From Microtetraspora malaysiensis (lineage in GTDB: Bacteria; Actinomycetota; Actinomycetes; Streptosporangiales; Streptosporangiaceae), in the NCBI RefSeq assembly GCF_001528665.1, contig NZ_BBYJ01000005.1, forward strand, positions 434,001-498,000: a stretch of DNA of 64,000 nucleotides, given 5' to 3'. Made by a program: the position numbers and the translations under genes. The notes beneath the pieces were generated by a model that was not told the origin of the DNA, did not search any database, and saw only the letters and a program-made list of their open reading frames with translations. Shown here piece after piece: positions 43,609-52,671 of this stretch; positions within the stretch are counted from its first letter, which is position 1; every line of letters begins with the position of its first letter.

Positions 43609-44511
43609 TCAGTCCGGCAGCCAGTGCAGCTCGTGCGCCAGGGTTTTGGCGACGGCACGGATGCGGCGGTGTAGTGGCGACTGCTCGCCTGGGAGGACCA
43701 GGTGGATCGTCAGGCTGGGCGCGCCCCGCAGCGGTCGCCAGGTGAGACCGGCCGGTTGTGCCGTGACCGCGGTTTCTCCGGCCGGGGCGAGGGTGACCCC
43801 GTCGCGCAGGTCGCGCTGAGACATGTCGAAAGAGACTGCGGGCGTGTGGAATCGGGGGTGTGGTCGGGTGTCTCGGAACAGTGCGGACAGCTGATCGTGG
43901 ATCACGGGGTTGGCCGCACGGTCCGGGAGTCGCAGCGGATACGCGGCCGCGTCGGCGATCTCGATCTCCGGGTGTTCGGCCAGCGGATGGTGCTGCGCCA
44001 GCTGGACCCCGACGCGCTCACGCCGCAGCAGGAACCGGCGCACGCCACGGCCCGGCTGTTCACCGCGGGTGATCCCGGCATCGATGCGGCCGTCGGCGAC
44101 CGCGGGGGAGATCTCCGGTGTCGCCATCGGGACCGCGCCGACCTCGAGTCCGCTGTTGCCGCGAATCAGCCTGTCCACCAGGGCCGGTGCCGTCTCGGCC
44201 CCGGCGCTGAGGCTGTATCCGATGCGCAGCGTGCCCAGTTCACCGGCCGCCGCGCTCCGGGCGGTGTCCCATGCCCGGTCCAGCGCCGCCAGCGCGGGCG
44301 GCGCGGACTCCGCCAAAGCCGCACCGGCCGTGGTCAATACGACGCTACGCGTGTTGCGGACCAGCAGGGCCGTACCGAGTTCCGCCTCCAATCGGCGCAT
44401 CCGGGCGCTGAGTGCGGGCTGTGCGATACCGATCCGTGCGGCCGCGCGGGTGAAGTTCAACTCCTGCGCCAGCACCAGGAAGTACCGCAGGCTCACCGTA
44501 TCCGGCGCCAC
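43609..44511 (-). CDS. LysR-family transcriptional regulator
   Basis: 300 residues from GTG 44511 (VAPDTVSLRYFLVLAQELNF), with GGGAGG just upstream; HTH IGIAQPALSARMRRLEAELG. The longer frame to 44586 adds unrelated residues. Divergent from the DUF1330 gene, its likely target. Confidence 0.9.
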   Translation of the reverse strand: MAPDTVSLRYFLVLAQELNFTRAAARIGIAQPALSARMRRLEAELGTALLVRNTRSVVLTTAGAALAESAPPALAALDRAWDTARSAAAGELGTLRIGYSLSAGAETAPALVDRLIRGNSGLEVGAVPMATPEISPAVADGRIDAGITRGEQPGRGVRRFLLRRERVGVQLAQHHPLAEHPEIEIADAAAYPLRLPDRAANPVIHDQLSALFRDTRPHPRFHTPAVSFDMSQRDLRDGVTLAPAGETAVTAQPAGLTWRPLRGAPSLTIHLVLPGEQSPLHRRIRAVAKTLAHELHWLPD

Positions 44512-44699
44512 GTGCCCTCCCTGCCGATTGATAACGATCCGTTCTGAGTCTATCCCGTACCGATCTTTCCCTCGACCGCACATCAAGCCCTAACCTGCGC
44601 ATATGACGATTCCACTGACCGCAGTACCCGTCGCCGGGATCGATCGATCTGAGTGTCAATTCGAAGTCGGACGTGTCCGGCCCAACACAGGAGGTTTCC

Positions 44700-44993
44700 A
44701 TGGCTAAGGGCTACTGGGTCAGTGTCTACCCCGCCATTTCCGACCCTGAGAGGCTGACTGCCTACGACAAGCTGGCCCGTCCGGCTGTCCAGGCTGGGGG
44801 CGGGCGCCTCCTGTCCCGTGGCGGTCGAGTCGTCGCCCACGAGGCCGGAATCACGCAACGCGTCGTTCTGATCGAGTTCGACAGCTTTGAACAGGCCGTC
44901 GCGGCATACGAGAGCGAGGCATACCAGAAGGCGCTGGTGGCCCTCCCCGACGGCGTCGACCGCGACTTCCGCATCATCGAAGGCATCGACTGA
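44700..44993 (+). CDS. DUF1330-domain protein
   Basis: 97 residues: GYWVSVYPAISDPERLTAYD, RVVLIEFDSFEQAVAAYESE, ALPDGVDRDFRIIEGID. The DUF1330 dimeric ferredoxin-like fold is widespread, with no agreed function. ATG 44700 has a perfect AGGAGG six bases upstream. Its downstream sequence is immediately a recombinase fragment, so the transcript end may have been replaced. Confidence 0.9.
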   Translation: MAKGYWVSVYPAISDPERLTAYDKLARPAVQAGGGRLLSRGGRVVAHEAGITQRVVLIEFDSFEQAVAAYESEAYQKALVALPDGVDRDFRIIEGID

Positions 44994-45003
44994 CCGGCGG
45001 GCC

Positions 45004-45069
45004 CATCAAGGAGGCCGCCCCCGACCAGGAGGTCATCCTCACCGTCCACGAGCTCAAGCGCCTGGCCCG
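45004..45069 (+). pseudogene. Serine recombinase gene fragment
   Basis: 66 bp matching 51103-51168 of the intact recombinase gene with two mismatches (IKEAAPDQEVILTVHELKRL). It stops exactly where a Tn3-like left end begins, as expected if a transposon inserted into a recombinase copy. Confidence 0.75.
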
Positions 45070-45118
45070 GGTGTGAGTAGTTGACGTACAGGAAATCCCG
45101 GTGAGAATGATCATGGTC
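45069..45118 (+). repeat. Candidate Tn3-family left terminal repeat
   Basis: Begins GGGTGTGAGTAGTTGA and matches 54511-54560 at 43 of 50 positions in the same orientation. It lies 64 bp before a transposase start. I found no inverted partner downstream of the transposase, so the right end is missing. Confidence 0.6.
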
Positions 45119-45182
45119 GTCTAGCACACGCGATCGGCCTGGTGCGGGGGTTCGGAGGAAGATCCTCGATCGCTGCCGGGGC

Positions 45183-47204
45183 ATGGCTACCGTCCGCCGC
45201 ATGCCGGTGGAATATTTAACTGATGAGCAGGCCGAGGCGTACGGGACGTTCACCGAGGTGCCCACCCGCCCGGAACTGGAGCGGTTCTTCTTCCTCGACG
45301 ATGACGACCGTGACCTGATCGCCCTGCGGCGTATGGACGCACATCGCCTGGGCATGGCCTTGCAGATCTGCACGGTCCGCTACATCGGCCGGTTCCTGGG
45401 TGAGGACCCACTCGCGGTGCCGTGGGAGGCCGTGGAGTACCTGGCCGGACAGCTCGGCATCGCCGATGCCTCGTGCGTGAAGCGGTATCCGGAGCGCCGG
45501 TCGACGGTGTACGAGCACGCGGCGGAGATCCAGAAGCGGTTTAAGTACCGGGACTTCGCGGATCGGAAGTGGGGGCGGGAGTTCCGCGGCTTCCTGTACG
45601 GGCGGGCGTGGACGCATGCCGAGGGGCCGGTGGCGCTGTTCAACCACGCGGTGACGTGGCCGTTGACACGGGTGCTGCTGCCCGGCGTTTCGGTGTTGGC
45701 ACGGCAGGTGTCGGAGGCCCGGACGGTTGCCGAGCGGCGCTTGTACGAGGCGGTGACCCGCGCCGCGTCCCAGGCTGATCCGTCGCTCGCGCGGGCGCTG
45801 GCTGAGCTGCTGGTGGTGCCGGAGGGCAAGCGGGTCTCTGAGCTGGAGCGGCTGCGTACTCCGCCGACCAAGTCGACGGGTACGGCGATGGTGCGGGCCA
45901 TGGAGCGGGTGGAGGAGATCTCGGCGTTCGCGCTGGGGCGGGTGAACCTGTCCCGGGTGCCGGTGAACCGGCTGTCCACGCTGGCCCGGTACGGGCAGTT
46001 GAGCAAGGCGCAGACGATCGAGCGGGCGCCGGAGCCGCGGCGGACCGCGCTGTTGACGGCGGTGGTGCGTCAGTTGGAGGCGCAGGCGGTCGATGACGCG
46101 CTGGACCTGTTCGCGGTGCTGATGGCGAACCGGCTGATCAGCCCGGCCCGTCGGGCGTCGGACCGGATCGTCTCGCGATGCTGCCGCAGCTGGAGAAGGC
46201 GGCCCGCATCCTGGCGAAGGCGTCGAAGATCCTGACCGAGGAACTGGACCTGGTCGCCGAGGCCGGGACGGACCTGGACGTCGGCGCGTTGTGGGCGGCG
46301 GTTGAGGAGGCCATGCCGCGTACGGCGGTCGCGGGGGCGGTCGCGACCGTGGAGTCCCTGGTGCCGGAGGACGACGGGTCGGCCGAGGCGGCCATGCGGG
46401 AGAAGCTGGCCCTGCGCTACAACACCGTCCGGCTGTTCCTGTCTCTGCTGGGTGAGTCGGACGCGCTCGGCGCGGCCCCGGCCGGGCGGCGGGTGCTCAC
46501 CGCGGTGCGCCGGCTGCCCGCGCTGTCGCGACGGCGGGTCAGAAGACCAGCGGTTCTGGCGGGCCGACCTGCCCGACGACGGCGGTGAGCCGGCCGCCGG
46601 GTACGACGTGGCCTGCCACAAGGTCAACCTGAAGAAGATCGCCACGCACTGGCCGGACATGCTCCGCGTGGCCGGGTCGCTCATCACCAACCAGGTCCGC
46701 GCCTACGACCTGCTGCGGATGTTTGGCCGCGAGGGCCACCCGACCCCGCTGGGGGCCGCGTTCGCCGAGTACGGGCGGATCGACAAGACCATGCACCTGC
46801 TCGCCCTGGTCGACCCGGTGGACGACACCTACCGGCGGCTGATGAACCGCCAGCTCACCGTCCAGGAGTCACGCCACCGGCTCGCCCGCGCGATCTGTCA
46901 CGGCGGCCGCGGCCAGATCCGCCAGGCGTACCGCGAGGGCCAGGAGGACCAGCTGGCCGCCCTGGGCCTGGTCCTCAATGCCGTGGTGCTGTGGAACACC
47001 CGCTACCTGGATGCCGCCGTGGCCCGGCTCCGCGCCGAGGGCCACGACATCAAGGACGAGGACGCAGCTCGCCTCTCCCCGCTCAGGGACCGGCACATCA
47101 ACTTCCTGGGCCGCTACCTGTTCAACATCACGGCCAGCGGCCCCGGCCAGGGCCTGCGCCCCTTCCGCGACCCCGCGGCCGAGGACGACGAGGAAGAGAA
47201 CTGA
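45183..47204 (+). pseudogene. tnpA: Tn3-family transposase, frameshifted and internally deleted
   Basis: Three blocks in changing frames. 45183-~46175: N-terminal DNA-binding part (EYLTDEQAEAYGTFTEVPTR and on). ~46176-46540, other frame: AMREKLALRYNTVRLFLSLL, RRVLTAVRRLPAL. ~46550-47204, first frame again: C-terminal end with NQVRAYDLLRMFGREGHPTP and RHINFLGRYLFNI. Full Tn3 transposases are ~1000 residues; here only ~670 codons remain, and the central catalytic part with the DDE residues is largely missing. Inactive. Confidence 0.88.
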
Positions 47205-47357
47205 CCGCCGGCGGACCCAAGACGTTAGGCCGTTCGTGGTACCCCGTGCAGGCCGGGCGGCACCGCCTGGGTACCCAGCGCAAAAGTATGCTGATCGCCG
47301 AAAACCTGGCGCTCGCCGACCGACCGCGGCCCAGCCGACGAGTCGAGAGCAGGAGGC

Positions 47358-48236
47358 TCAGCGGGCCAGCAGGCCCCGGATCACGGCTGCGATCTCGTCG
47401 GGTGCCTCTTCGGCCATGAAGTGCCCGGCGCGGGTCAGCCGGTGGTCCAGGTCCGGCGCCCACGCCTTCCACACCCCGGCAGCGTCGTAGCCGAGCTGCG
47501 CGCCCCAGTCCTGCTGGACGACCGTCACGGGCATGGCCAGCTGCGACCCGGCGTCCAGGTCCGCTTGGTCGTGCATGACGTCGATGTCCGCCGAGGCCCG
47601 GTAGTCCGCGACGATCGACGCCACTGCCGCGGCGCTCGCGCGCAGGTATTCGGCACGTACATCCTCGGGCATGGTGGTCGGGTCGTTGGCCCAGGCGTCG
47701 AGGAAGGAGCCGAAGAACGCGTCCGCGCTGCCTGCGATCATCGTCTCCGGCAGGCCGGGCGGCTGCGCCATGAGGAAGAGGTGGTAGCCGACCGCCGCCG
47801 AGGTGCCGTGCAGGACGTTCCACATGTCGAGCGTCGGCACGATGTCGAGGATGCCCAGGTGCGTGATGGTCTCAGGGTGGTCCAGCCCCGCCCGGAAGGC
47901 GACCAGGGCGCCTCGGTCGTGGCCGACGAGGGCAAAGCGCTCGTGGCCGAGCGCCGCCGCCAGGGTCACGACGTCGGCGGCCATGGTGCGCTTGGCGTAC
48001 ACATCGGGGTCGGAGGCCGCCGGCTTGTCGCTGGCGCCGTAGCCCCGCAGGTCAGGACAGATCACCGTGTGCTCGTCGGCGAGCCGCTCGGCGACGTGTC
48101 GCCACATCAGGTGGGTCTGGGGAAAACCGTGCAACAGCACGACCGGGCTTCCGCTGCCGCCGACAGCTGCAGTCAGCTCCACACCGTCCGCACCGGGCAG
48201 GCGGACGTGATCGAAGCCGGGAATGGTGAGCGTCAT
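47358..48236 (-). CDS. Alpha/beta hydrolase, haloacetate dehalogenase-like
   Basis: 292 residues: VVLLHGFPQTHLMWRHVAER (oxyanion), CPDLRGYGASDKP, nucleophile Asp in ALVGHDRGALVAFR, catalytic His in RAGHFMAEEAPDE. GHDRG plus RGYGxS is the fluoroacetate/haloacetate dehalogenase and epoxide-hydrolase-like pattern. Divergent from the SARP regulator across 111 bp. Confidence 0.9.
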   Translation of the reverse strand: MTLTIPGFDHVRLPGADGVELTAAVGGSGSPVVLLHGFPQTHLMWRHVAERLADEHTVICPDLRGYGASDKPAASDPDVYAKRTMAADVVTLAAALGHERFALVGHDRGALVAFRAGLDHPETITHLGILDIVPTLDMWNVLHGTSAAVGYHLFLMAQPPGLPETMIAGSADAFFGSFLDAWANDPTTMPEDVRAEYLRASAAAVASIVADYRASADIDVMHDQADLDAGSQLAMPVTVVQQDWGAQLGYDAAGVWKAWAPDLDHRLTRAGHFMAEEAPDEIAAVIRGLLAR

Positions 48237-48347
48237 GAGGGACCACCTTTCGGGTCGAGGACTTGACCGGATCAGCTTGGGCGACGGCGATCAGCAGCCG
48301 ATCAGTACGGTTGGGCGCAGTCGGCCCCTGGCACGGAGGATGGGGGC

Positions 48348-50285
48348 ATGCGAATCGACTTGCTCGGTGTGGTGCGTGCCCTCCGCGACGACGGCAGCCC
48401 GGTTGACCTGGGCGGACCCCGCCATCGTGAGGTACTCGCCCGGCTCGTCGCCGCCGAGGGACGGATGGTCACCACCGACACCCTCGTCGATGACCTGTGG
48501 ACCGTTCCGCCTGCCCGCGCCGTGGGTGCTTTGCGTACCTTCGTCGCCGCGCTGCGCCGTGCCCTCGAACCCGACCGGCCGCCCCGCAATCCGCCGCGCG
48601 TCATCGTCACCGAAGGTCCCGGCTACGCGCTGCGCCTGCCGCGCGAGGACGTGGACGTCCATCGGTTCCAGGACACCCTGGCCCGAGCCCGCCGCAACCC
48701 CGCCGCGGTGACCGACCTCGGCGCGGCACTCGCGGCCTGGCGAGGACCCGCCTACGCCGATGTGACCGGCTCCGCATGGGCGCAGCGCGAGCGGAACCGG
48801 CTGGAGGAATTGAGGTTGGAGGGGGTGGAACTGCGCGCCCGGATCCTTCTCGACTCCGGAGAAGGGGCCGATCTCGTTGCCGAACTGGGTGCCCATGTCG
48901 CCGAACACCCGTGGCGCGAGCCGGCCTGGGAGTTGCTTGCCCGCGCGCTGTACCGCACGGGCCGCCAGGCCGACGCGCTTGCCACCCTCCGCCGTGCCCG
49001 CGCGATGCTCGTCGACCAACTCGGACTCGACCCCGGTGGCGACCTTCAGCGCTTGGAGACGGACATCCTCAACGGGTCCGCGCCCCCCGAAGGAGCACGT
49101 ACGGCGTGGACCGGCCCTGGTGTCCGGCTCGGCCCGCGCACCACCGTGGATCTGGCCCGCACCCTCGCACTGGCGGGTGGCGACGCCCTCGTCCGCTCGC
49201 GGCGCGACCGCCTCGCCGCCATCCAGGCGGCGGAACGCACGGGAAACCTCTCCCTGACCGCCCGGATCATCGGCGCCTACGACGTGCCCGCCCTCTGGAG
49301 CCGGGCCGACGACCCCGAGCAGTCCCGCGCCGTCGTCGCGGCTGCCGAGCGCACGCTCACCGGGCTCGGCCCAGACGGCCCTGCCGACCTGCGCGCCCGC
49401 CTCCTGTCCACGGTCGCCGTCGAGAGCCGCAGCGCCGATCTGTCCGGGACCGAGCTGAAGCACGCGCAGCAGGCGGCGCGTCAGGCCGAGGAGCTGGCAC
49501 GGGACCTGGCCGATCCCGCCCTGCTGGCCTTCGCCCTCAACGGGGTGTTCCTTCAGTCCTTCACCCGCCCCGGGCTCGCGGCGGCACGGAACCGGATCGG
49601 CGCCGAGATCCTCGACCTGGCCACCCTGCACGACCTGCCGAACTTCGCCGTACTCGGCCGACTCGTCCGCCTGCAATCCGCCTCGGCCCTCGGCGACCTC
49701 GACGCCGCGACCTCGCACGCCAACGCGGCCGACCAGCTCGCCGCCATCACCGAGGCGCCCCTCGTCCCCGTCCTCACCGGGTGGTTCAGGGCCCGGGCCA
49801 CGGCCGCCCGCAGCACCGAACCCGGCGGACCGACCGCCGCCACGGCAGCAGCGCACTACCGCGCTGCCGAGGACGCCCTCCGGACGGCCGGAATGCCGGG
49901 ACTGCACCGCGGCCTGTTCCCGCTCGCCCTACTGGGACTGCGCCTGCTGCACGACCGGCCCGTGCCCACCGACCCGCACCTCGACTGGGGCCCGTACAGG
50001 CCCTGGACTCGCCCACTCGTGCTGCTCGCCCAGGACCGGGTCGAGCAGGCCCGTACCGCCCTCGCTGCGGTGCCCGAACCACCGCGTGACCACATGCAGG
50101 AGGCTATGTGGTGCCTGACCGCCCGCGCCGCCGTACGCCTCGACGAGCGCGGAATCGCCGCGCACGCTGAAGCTGCCCTGCGTGATGCCTGTGCAGAACA
50201 CGCCGGCGCCGCTAGCGGAATGCTGACCCTGGGCCCGGTGGCGCGGTACCTGGCAGAGGCGGAGGCATGCGCCGGAGCAGGGTAA
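48348..50285 (+). CDS. SARP/AfsR-type transcriptional regulator (BTAD domain)
   Basis: 645 residues. OmpR-like winged helix at ~1-95 (TTDTLVDDLWTVPPARAVGA, VIVTEGPGYALRLP), BTAD helical repeats ~100-245 (ALYRTGRQADALATLRRARA), then ~400 residues of TPR-like helices with no NB-ARC P-loop. SARPs activate antibiotic or stress clusters; here the only near neighbours are a dehalogenase-like hydrolase and mobile genes, so its regulon is unclear. Confidence 0.88.
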   Translation: MRIDLLGVVRALRDDGSPVDLGGPRHREVLARLVAAEGRMVTTDTLVDDLWTVPPARAVGALRTFVAALRRALEPDRPPRNPPRVIVTEGPGYALRLPREDVDVHRFQDTLARARRNPAAVTDLGAALAAWRGPAYADVTGSAWAQRERNRLEELRLEGVELRARILLDSGEGADLVAELGAHVAEHPWREPAWELLARALYRTGRQADALATLRRARAMLVDQLGLDPGGDLQRLETDILNGSAPPEGARTAWTGPGVRLGPRTTVDLARTLALAGGDALVRSRRDRLAAIQAAERTGNLSLTARIIGAYDVPALWSRADDPEQSRAVVAAAERTLTGLGPDGPADLRARLLSTVAVESRSADLSGTELKHAQQAARQAEELARDLADPALLAFALNGVFLQSFTRPGLAAARNRIGAEILDLATLHDLPNFAVLGRLVRLQSASALGDLDAATSHANAADQLAAITEAPLVPVLTGWFRARATAARSTEPGGPTAATAAAHYRAAEDALRTAGMPGLHRGLFPLALLGLRLLHDRPVPTDPHLDWGPYRPWTRPLVLLAQDRVEQARTALAAVPEPPRDHMQEAMWCLTARAAVRLDERGIAAHAEAALRDACAEHAGAASGMLTLGPVARYLAEAEACAGAG

Positions 50286-50689
50286 GCGACCGCAATCCGC
50301 GAACGCCGAGCCCGTCCGCGCTCACCCCACGGCCCCGGCGGAATCAGGTCGCCATGACGTTCAGGGGCATCCGTCGCCGACGCCAGGCAGTCGGCGACGG
50401 TCTCGACGCCAAGCGTGGTGATCCACTGCCCGTAGGCGTTCACGCAGGGCGCTGTGGCAATCTAGGCGACAGCCCTGGTGATGGTCCCTGCTGTCAACCG
50501 CATCGTGGGGGCCGGCGGGCCGTCTGTAACGGCTTGGTGACAAGCGTGACGCTCGGCGATTCGCATAAATGACCAGTTGCGAGAGTTCTGCGAACACCCC
50601 GGAGCCGCTCGCGAATCCGCAGGTCGCCGTTCGCAGAACCCCTCTCAAAACCGGCGTGTTGTGCGAGACAGTTCTGACACACTGCCCGG
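50286..50689. promoter_or_regulatory. Recombinase upstream region with candidate res site
   Basis: The last ~110 bp carry paired inverted repeats: GTTCTGCGAAC (50585-50595) and GTTCGCAGAAC (50629-50639), mirror images 44 bp apart, within a larger GAGAG...CTCTC symmetry. This is the kind of layout used by resolvases for binding next to their own promoter. The first ~280 bp show an unassigned minus-strand frame (AYGQWITTLGVETVADCLAS). Confidence 0.5.
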
Positions 50690-51571
50690 GTGGGTCTGAC
50701 GCCCGATCAAGCCGCAAACGCGGTAGAACGAAACGACTGTCCGAAGTGTGAAGCCCCGGCCGGCAGCCCGTGCCGCACCCGCGGCGGGAAGACCGCCACG
50801 AAGTACCACACCGCCCGCTTCATCCTCGTGCCCGCACTCCGCGAGGAACTCGACGTCCCCGTACCCGAGGACCGAGGTCCGGGGCGGCCATGGAAGCCGG
50901 GCCCGCCCGCCCCGTCCCTGCCGACTGCCCCGGCGGCCAAGCCGATCCGGATCGGGTACGCCCGCTGCTCAACCGCCCAGCAGGAACTCGCCTCCCAGCT
51001 CACCGCGCTCGAACCGGTCTGCAAGCGGATCTTCTCCGAGAAGATCTCCACCCGCATCAAGAACCGTCCCGAGCTGGAGAAGGCACTGAAGCTGGCGTAC
51101 GACATCAAGGAGGCCGCCCCCGACCAAGAGGTCATCCTCACCGTCCACGAGCTCAAGCGCCTCGCCCGCAGCGCCGCCGAGCTGATGACCCTCTCCGGCC
51201 AGCTCCAGGCCGCCGGCGTGCAGCTCGAACTCCTCACCGGCCCGCTCACCGGCATCTACGACCCCAACGGCATGGGTGCCATGTTCTTCGCCGTCCTCGC
51301 CGTCGCCGCCCAGCTCGATCGCAACTACATCCGCGAGAAGACCCTGGAAGGTCAGCAGGCCGCGGCCGCCAAGGGCAACCACGGCGGACGACCCAAGGTC
51401 ATCGACGAAGACATGCTGACGTTCGCGCAGGCGCTTAAGGACAAGGGCGTCCCCGTGCCCGAGATCGCCAAGAAGATCACGATCAAGACCGGCAAGAACG
51501 CCGGGCGACATCCCTCTGTCGCCTCGCTGTACCGCCCCTTCCCCGACGCCGAACCGGACAAGCACGGGTAA
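50690..51571 (+). CDS. Serine recombinase with N-terminal zinc-ribbon-like domain
   Basis: 293 residues. Residues 17-40 carry C17-P-K-C20, C28 and H40 within CPKCEAPAGSPCRTRGGK and KYHTARF, a likely zinc site. The resolvase catalytic domain starts near 86 (IRIGYARCSTAQQELASQ, nucleophile Ser94), with the E-helix region and a C-terminal HTH (VPVPEIAKKITIKTGKNAGR). Same architecture as 57021-57914. GTG start. The 3' end is duplicated in inverse orientation at 43270. Confidence 0.88.
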   Translation: MGLTPDQAANAVERNDCPKCEAPAGSPCRTRGGKTATKYHTARFILVPALREELDVPVPEDRGPGRPWKPGPPAPSLPTAPAAKPIRIGYARCSTAQQELASQLTALEPVCKRIFSEKISTRIKNRPELEKALKLAYDIKEAAPDQEVILTVHELKRLARSAAELMTLSGQLQAAGVQLELLTGPLTGIYDPNGMGAMFFAVLAVAAQLDRNYIREKTLEGQQAAAAKGNHGGRPKVIDEDMLTFAQALKDKGVPVPEIAKKITIKTGKNAGRHPSVASLYRPFPDAEPDKHG

Positions 51572-51656
51572 CCGGCGGGAACGCCCGCCGTCAACGGCGT
51601 CCATGACGTCGGTCAATGCTTGACGCCAACCACTGTTCCATTGCTCCCCGAGGCCG
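51530..51656. repeat. Long inverted repeat, right arm
   Basis: Pairs with 43270-43396. It spans the last 14 codons of the recombinase gene and ~85 bp of downstream DNA. The arms enclose an 8.1-kb interior with the LysR/DUF1330 pair, transposase remnant, dehalogenase, SARP and most of the recombinase. Confidence 0.9.
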
Positions 51657-51871
51657 TGTACCGGGCGGGCAGGACCGCGAAGCACCACCGGGGCCTGGTC
51701 CGCAAGCGGGTCGGCGTAGCCTACGACCAGGCGGAGGCCCCCTCGATCTGCTTGGGCATCCATGACAGCATGAGCCCGCTTCAGCGCGCTGAGCTGCTGC
51801 GGCTGCCGGAGGAGCGCGATGGGGACGGTACGACGCTGTTCAACCGGTTGAAGAAGCAGCGCATGATCTGA
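51643..51871 (+). pseudogene. Tn3-family transposase, N-terminal domain scrap
   Basis: Encodes VYRAGRTAKHHRGLVRKRVG, VAYDQAEA, then LQRAELLRLPEERDGDGTTL and FNRLKKQ. These belong to the N-terminal half of Tn3 transposases; the part between them is missing, so there is an internal deletion too. It starts at the edge of the inverted repeat. Confidence 0.5.
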
Positions 51872-51965
51872 CAGCGGTGTTCCTCGTCGCCCTAGCTAGG
51901 GACGCGGCCGCACAACCGTCCTTGTTTCCGGGTAATCGGGCCGGTTCGCCCCGGGCCGACGCGCC

Positions 51966-52526
51966 TCAGAGGCAACTGAGGACCAGCCGCTCCCCCGCGT
52001 TGAGCACGGCCGCGCGCAGCTCGGCGTCGGTGCTGTCGGCACAGCCGGGGTCGGTGGCCGGCCCCAGGCAGGCGCTGAGGAAGCAGGCGACCGCCATCCG
52101 GGTGGTCATGTCGGGGTCCGGGCCGCCCAGGGCGCGGCGTACCCGCTCGAAGAGCTCCGCGAGCTCGGGGTCGGACTCCAGCAGTCGCGTGGCGGTCGGG
52201 TCCGACATCATCACCTGGTAGCCGAGGCGATTGGTGACCAGGCACTCGGCCATGCCGGCGATGACCGTGCCGGCCCGAGCCCGCTGGTCGGTGTGGCTCT
52301 CGGCCAGCTGCACCGCCGCGGCGAGCTGGTCCAGGCCGGGTCGCAACGCCGTGATGACGATGTCGGCCTTGGTCCGGAAGTGGTGATAGACGGCAGCCTT
52401 CGTGACCCCGAGCCGGTCCGCGATCATCTGCAGCGAGGTGGCGCCGATCCCGCGATCGGCGAAGAGCTCGAGCGCCGCCGCGAGGACTCCGGCGCGGCCC
52501 GGCGCGGCCGGCTTCCATGTGACCAT
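51966..52526 (-). CDS. TetR-family transcriptional regulator
   Basis: 186 residues: GVLAAALELFADRGIGATSL, IADRLGVTKAAVYHHFRTKA; an all-helical ligand domain follows. Divergent from the flavoenzyme at 52672, with nested palindromes in the spacer. The pair resembles steroid-degradation regulator/enzyme units. Confidence 0.92.
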   Translation of the reverse strand: MVTWKPAAPGRAGVLAAALELFADRGIGATSLQMIADRLGVTKAAVYHHFRTKADIVITALRPGLDQLAAAVQLAESHTDQRARAGTVIAGMAECLVTNRLGYQVMMSDPTATRLLESDPELAELFERVRRALGGPDPDMTTRMAVACFLSACLGPATDPGCADSTDAELRAAVLNAGERLVLSCL

Positions 52527-52539
52527 TCTCCCAGCCTAG

Positions 52540-52568
52540 CGGCTAGTACCTACTAGCCGAACGGCTAG
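52540..52568. promoter_or_regulatory. Nested TetR operators
   Basis: CGGCTAGTACCTACTAGCCG (52540-52559) overlaps CTAGCCGAACGGCTAG (52553-52568); both are perfect palindromes with 2-bp centres. This fits two TetR dimers on overlapping sites. Confidence 0.72.
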
Positions 52569-52671
52569 GATGGCGATATCCGCCACGACGCTCTGGAACC
52601 ACCGTTCCGGCAGACACCACGGGAAGAGCGCCGCATCACGGCTACGACCCACTGAGAAAGGAACCCGTGTC

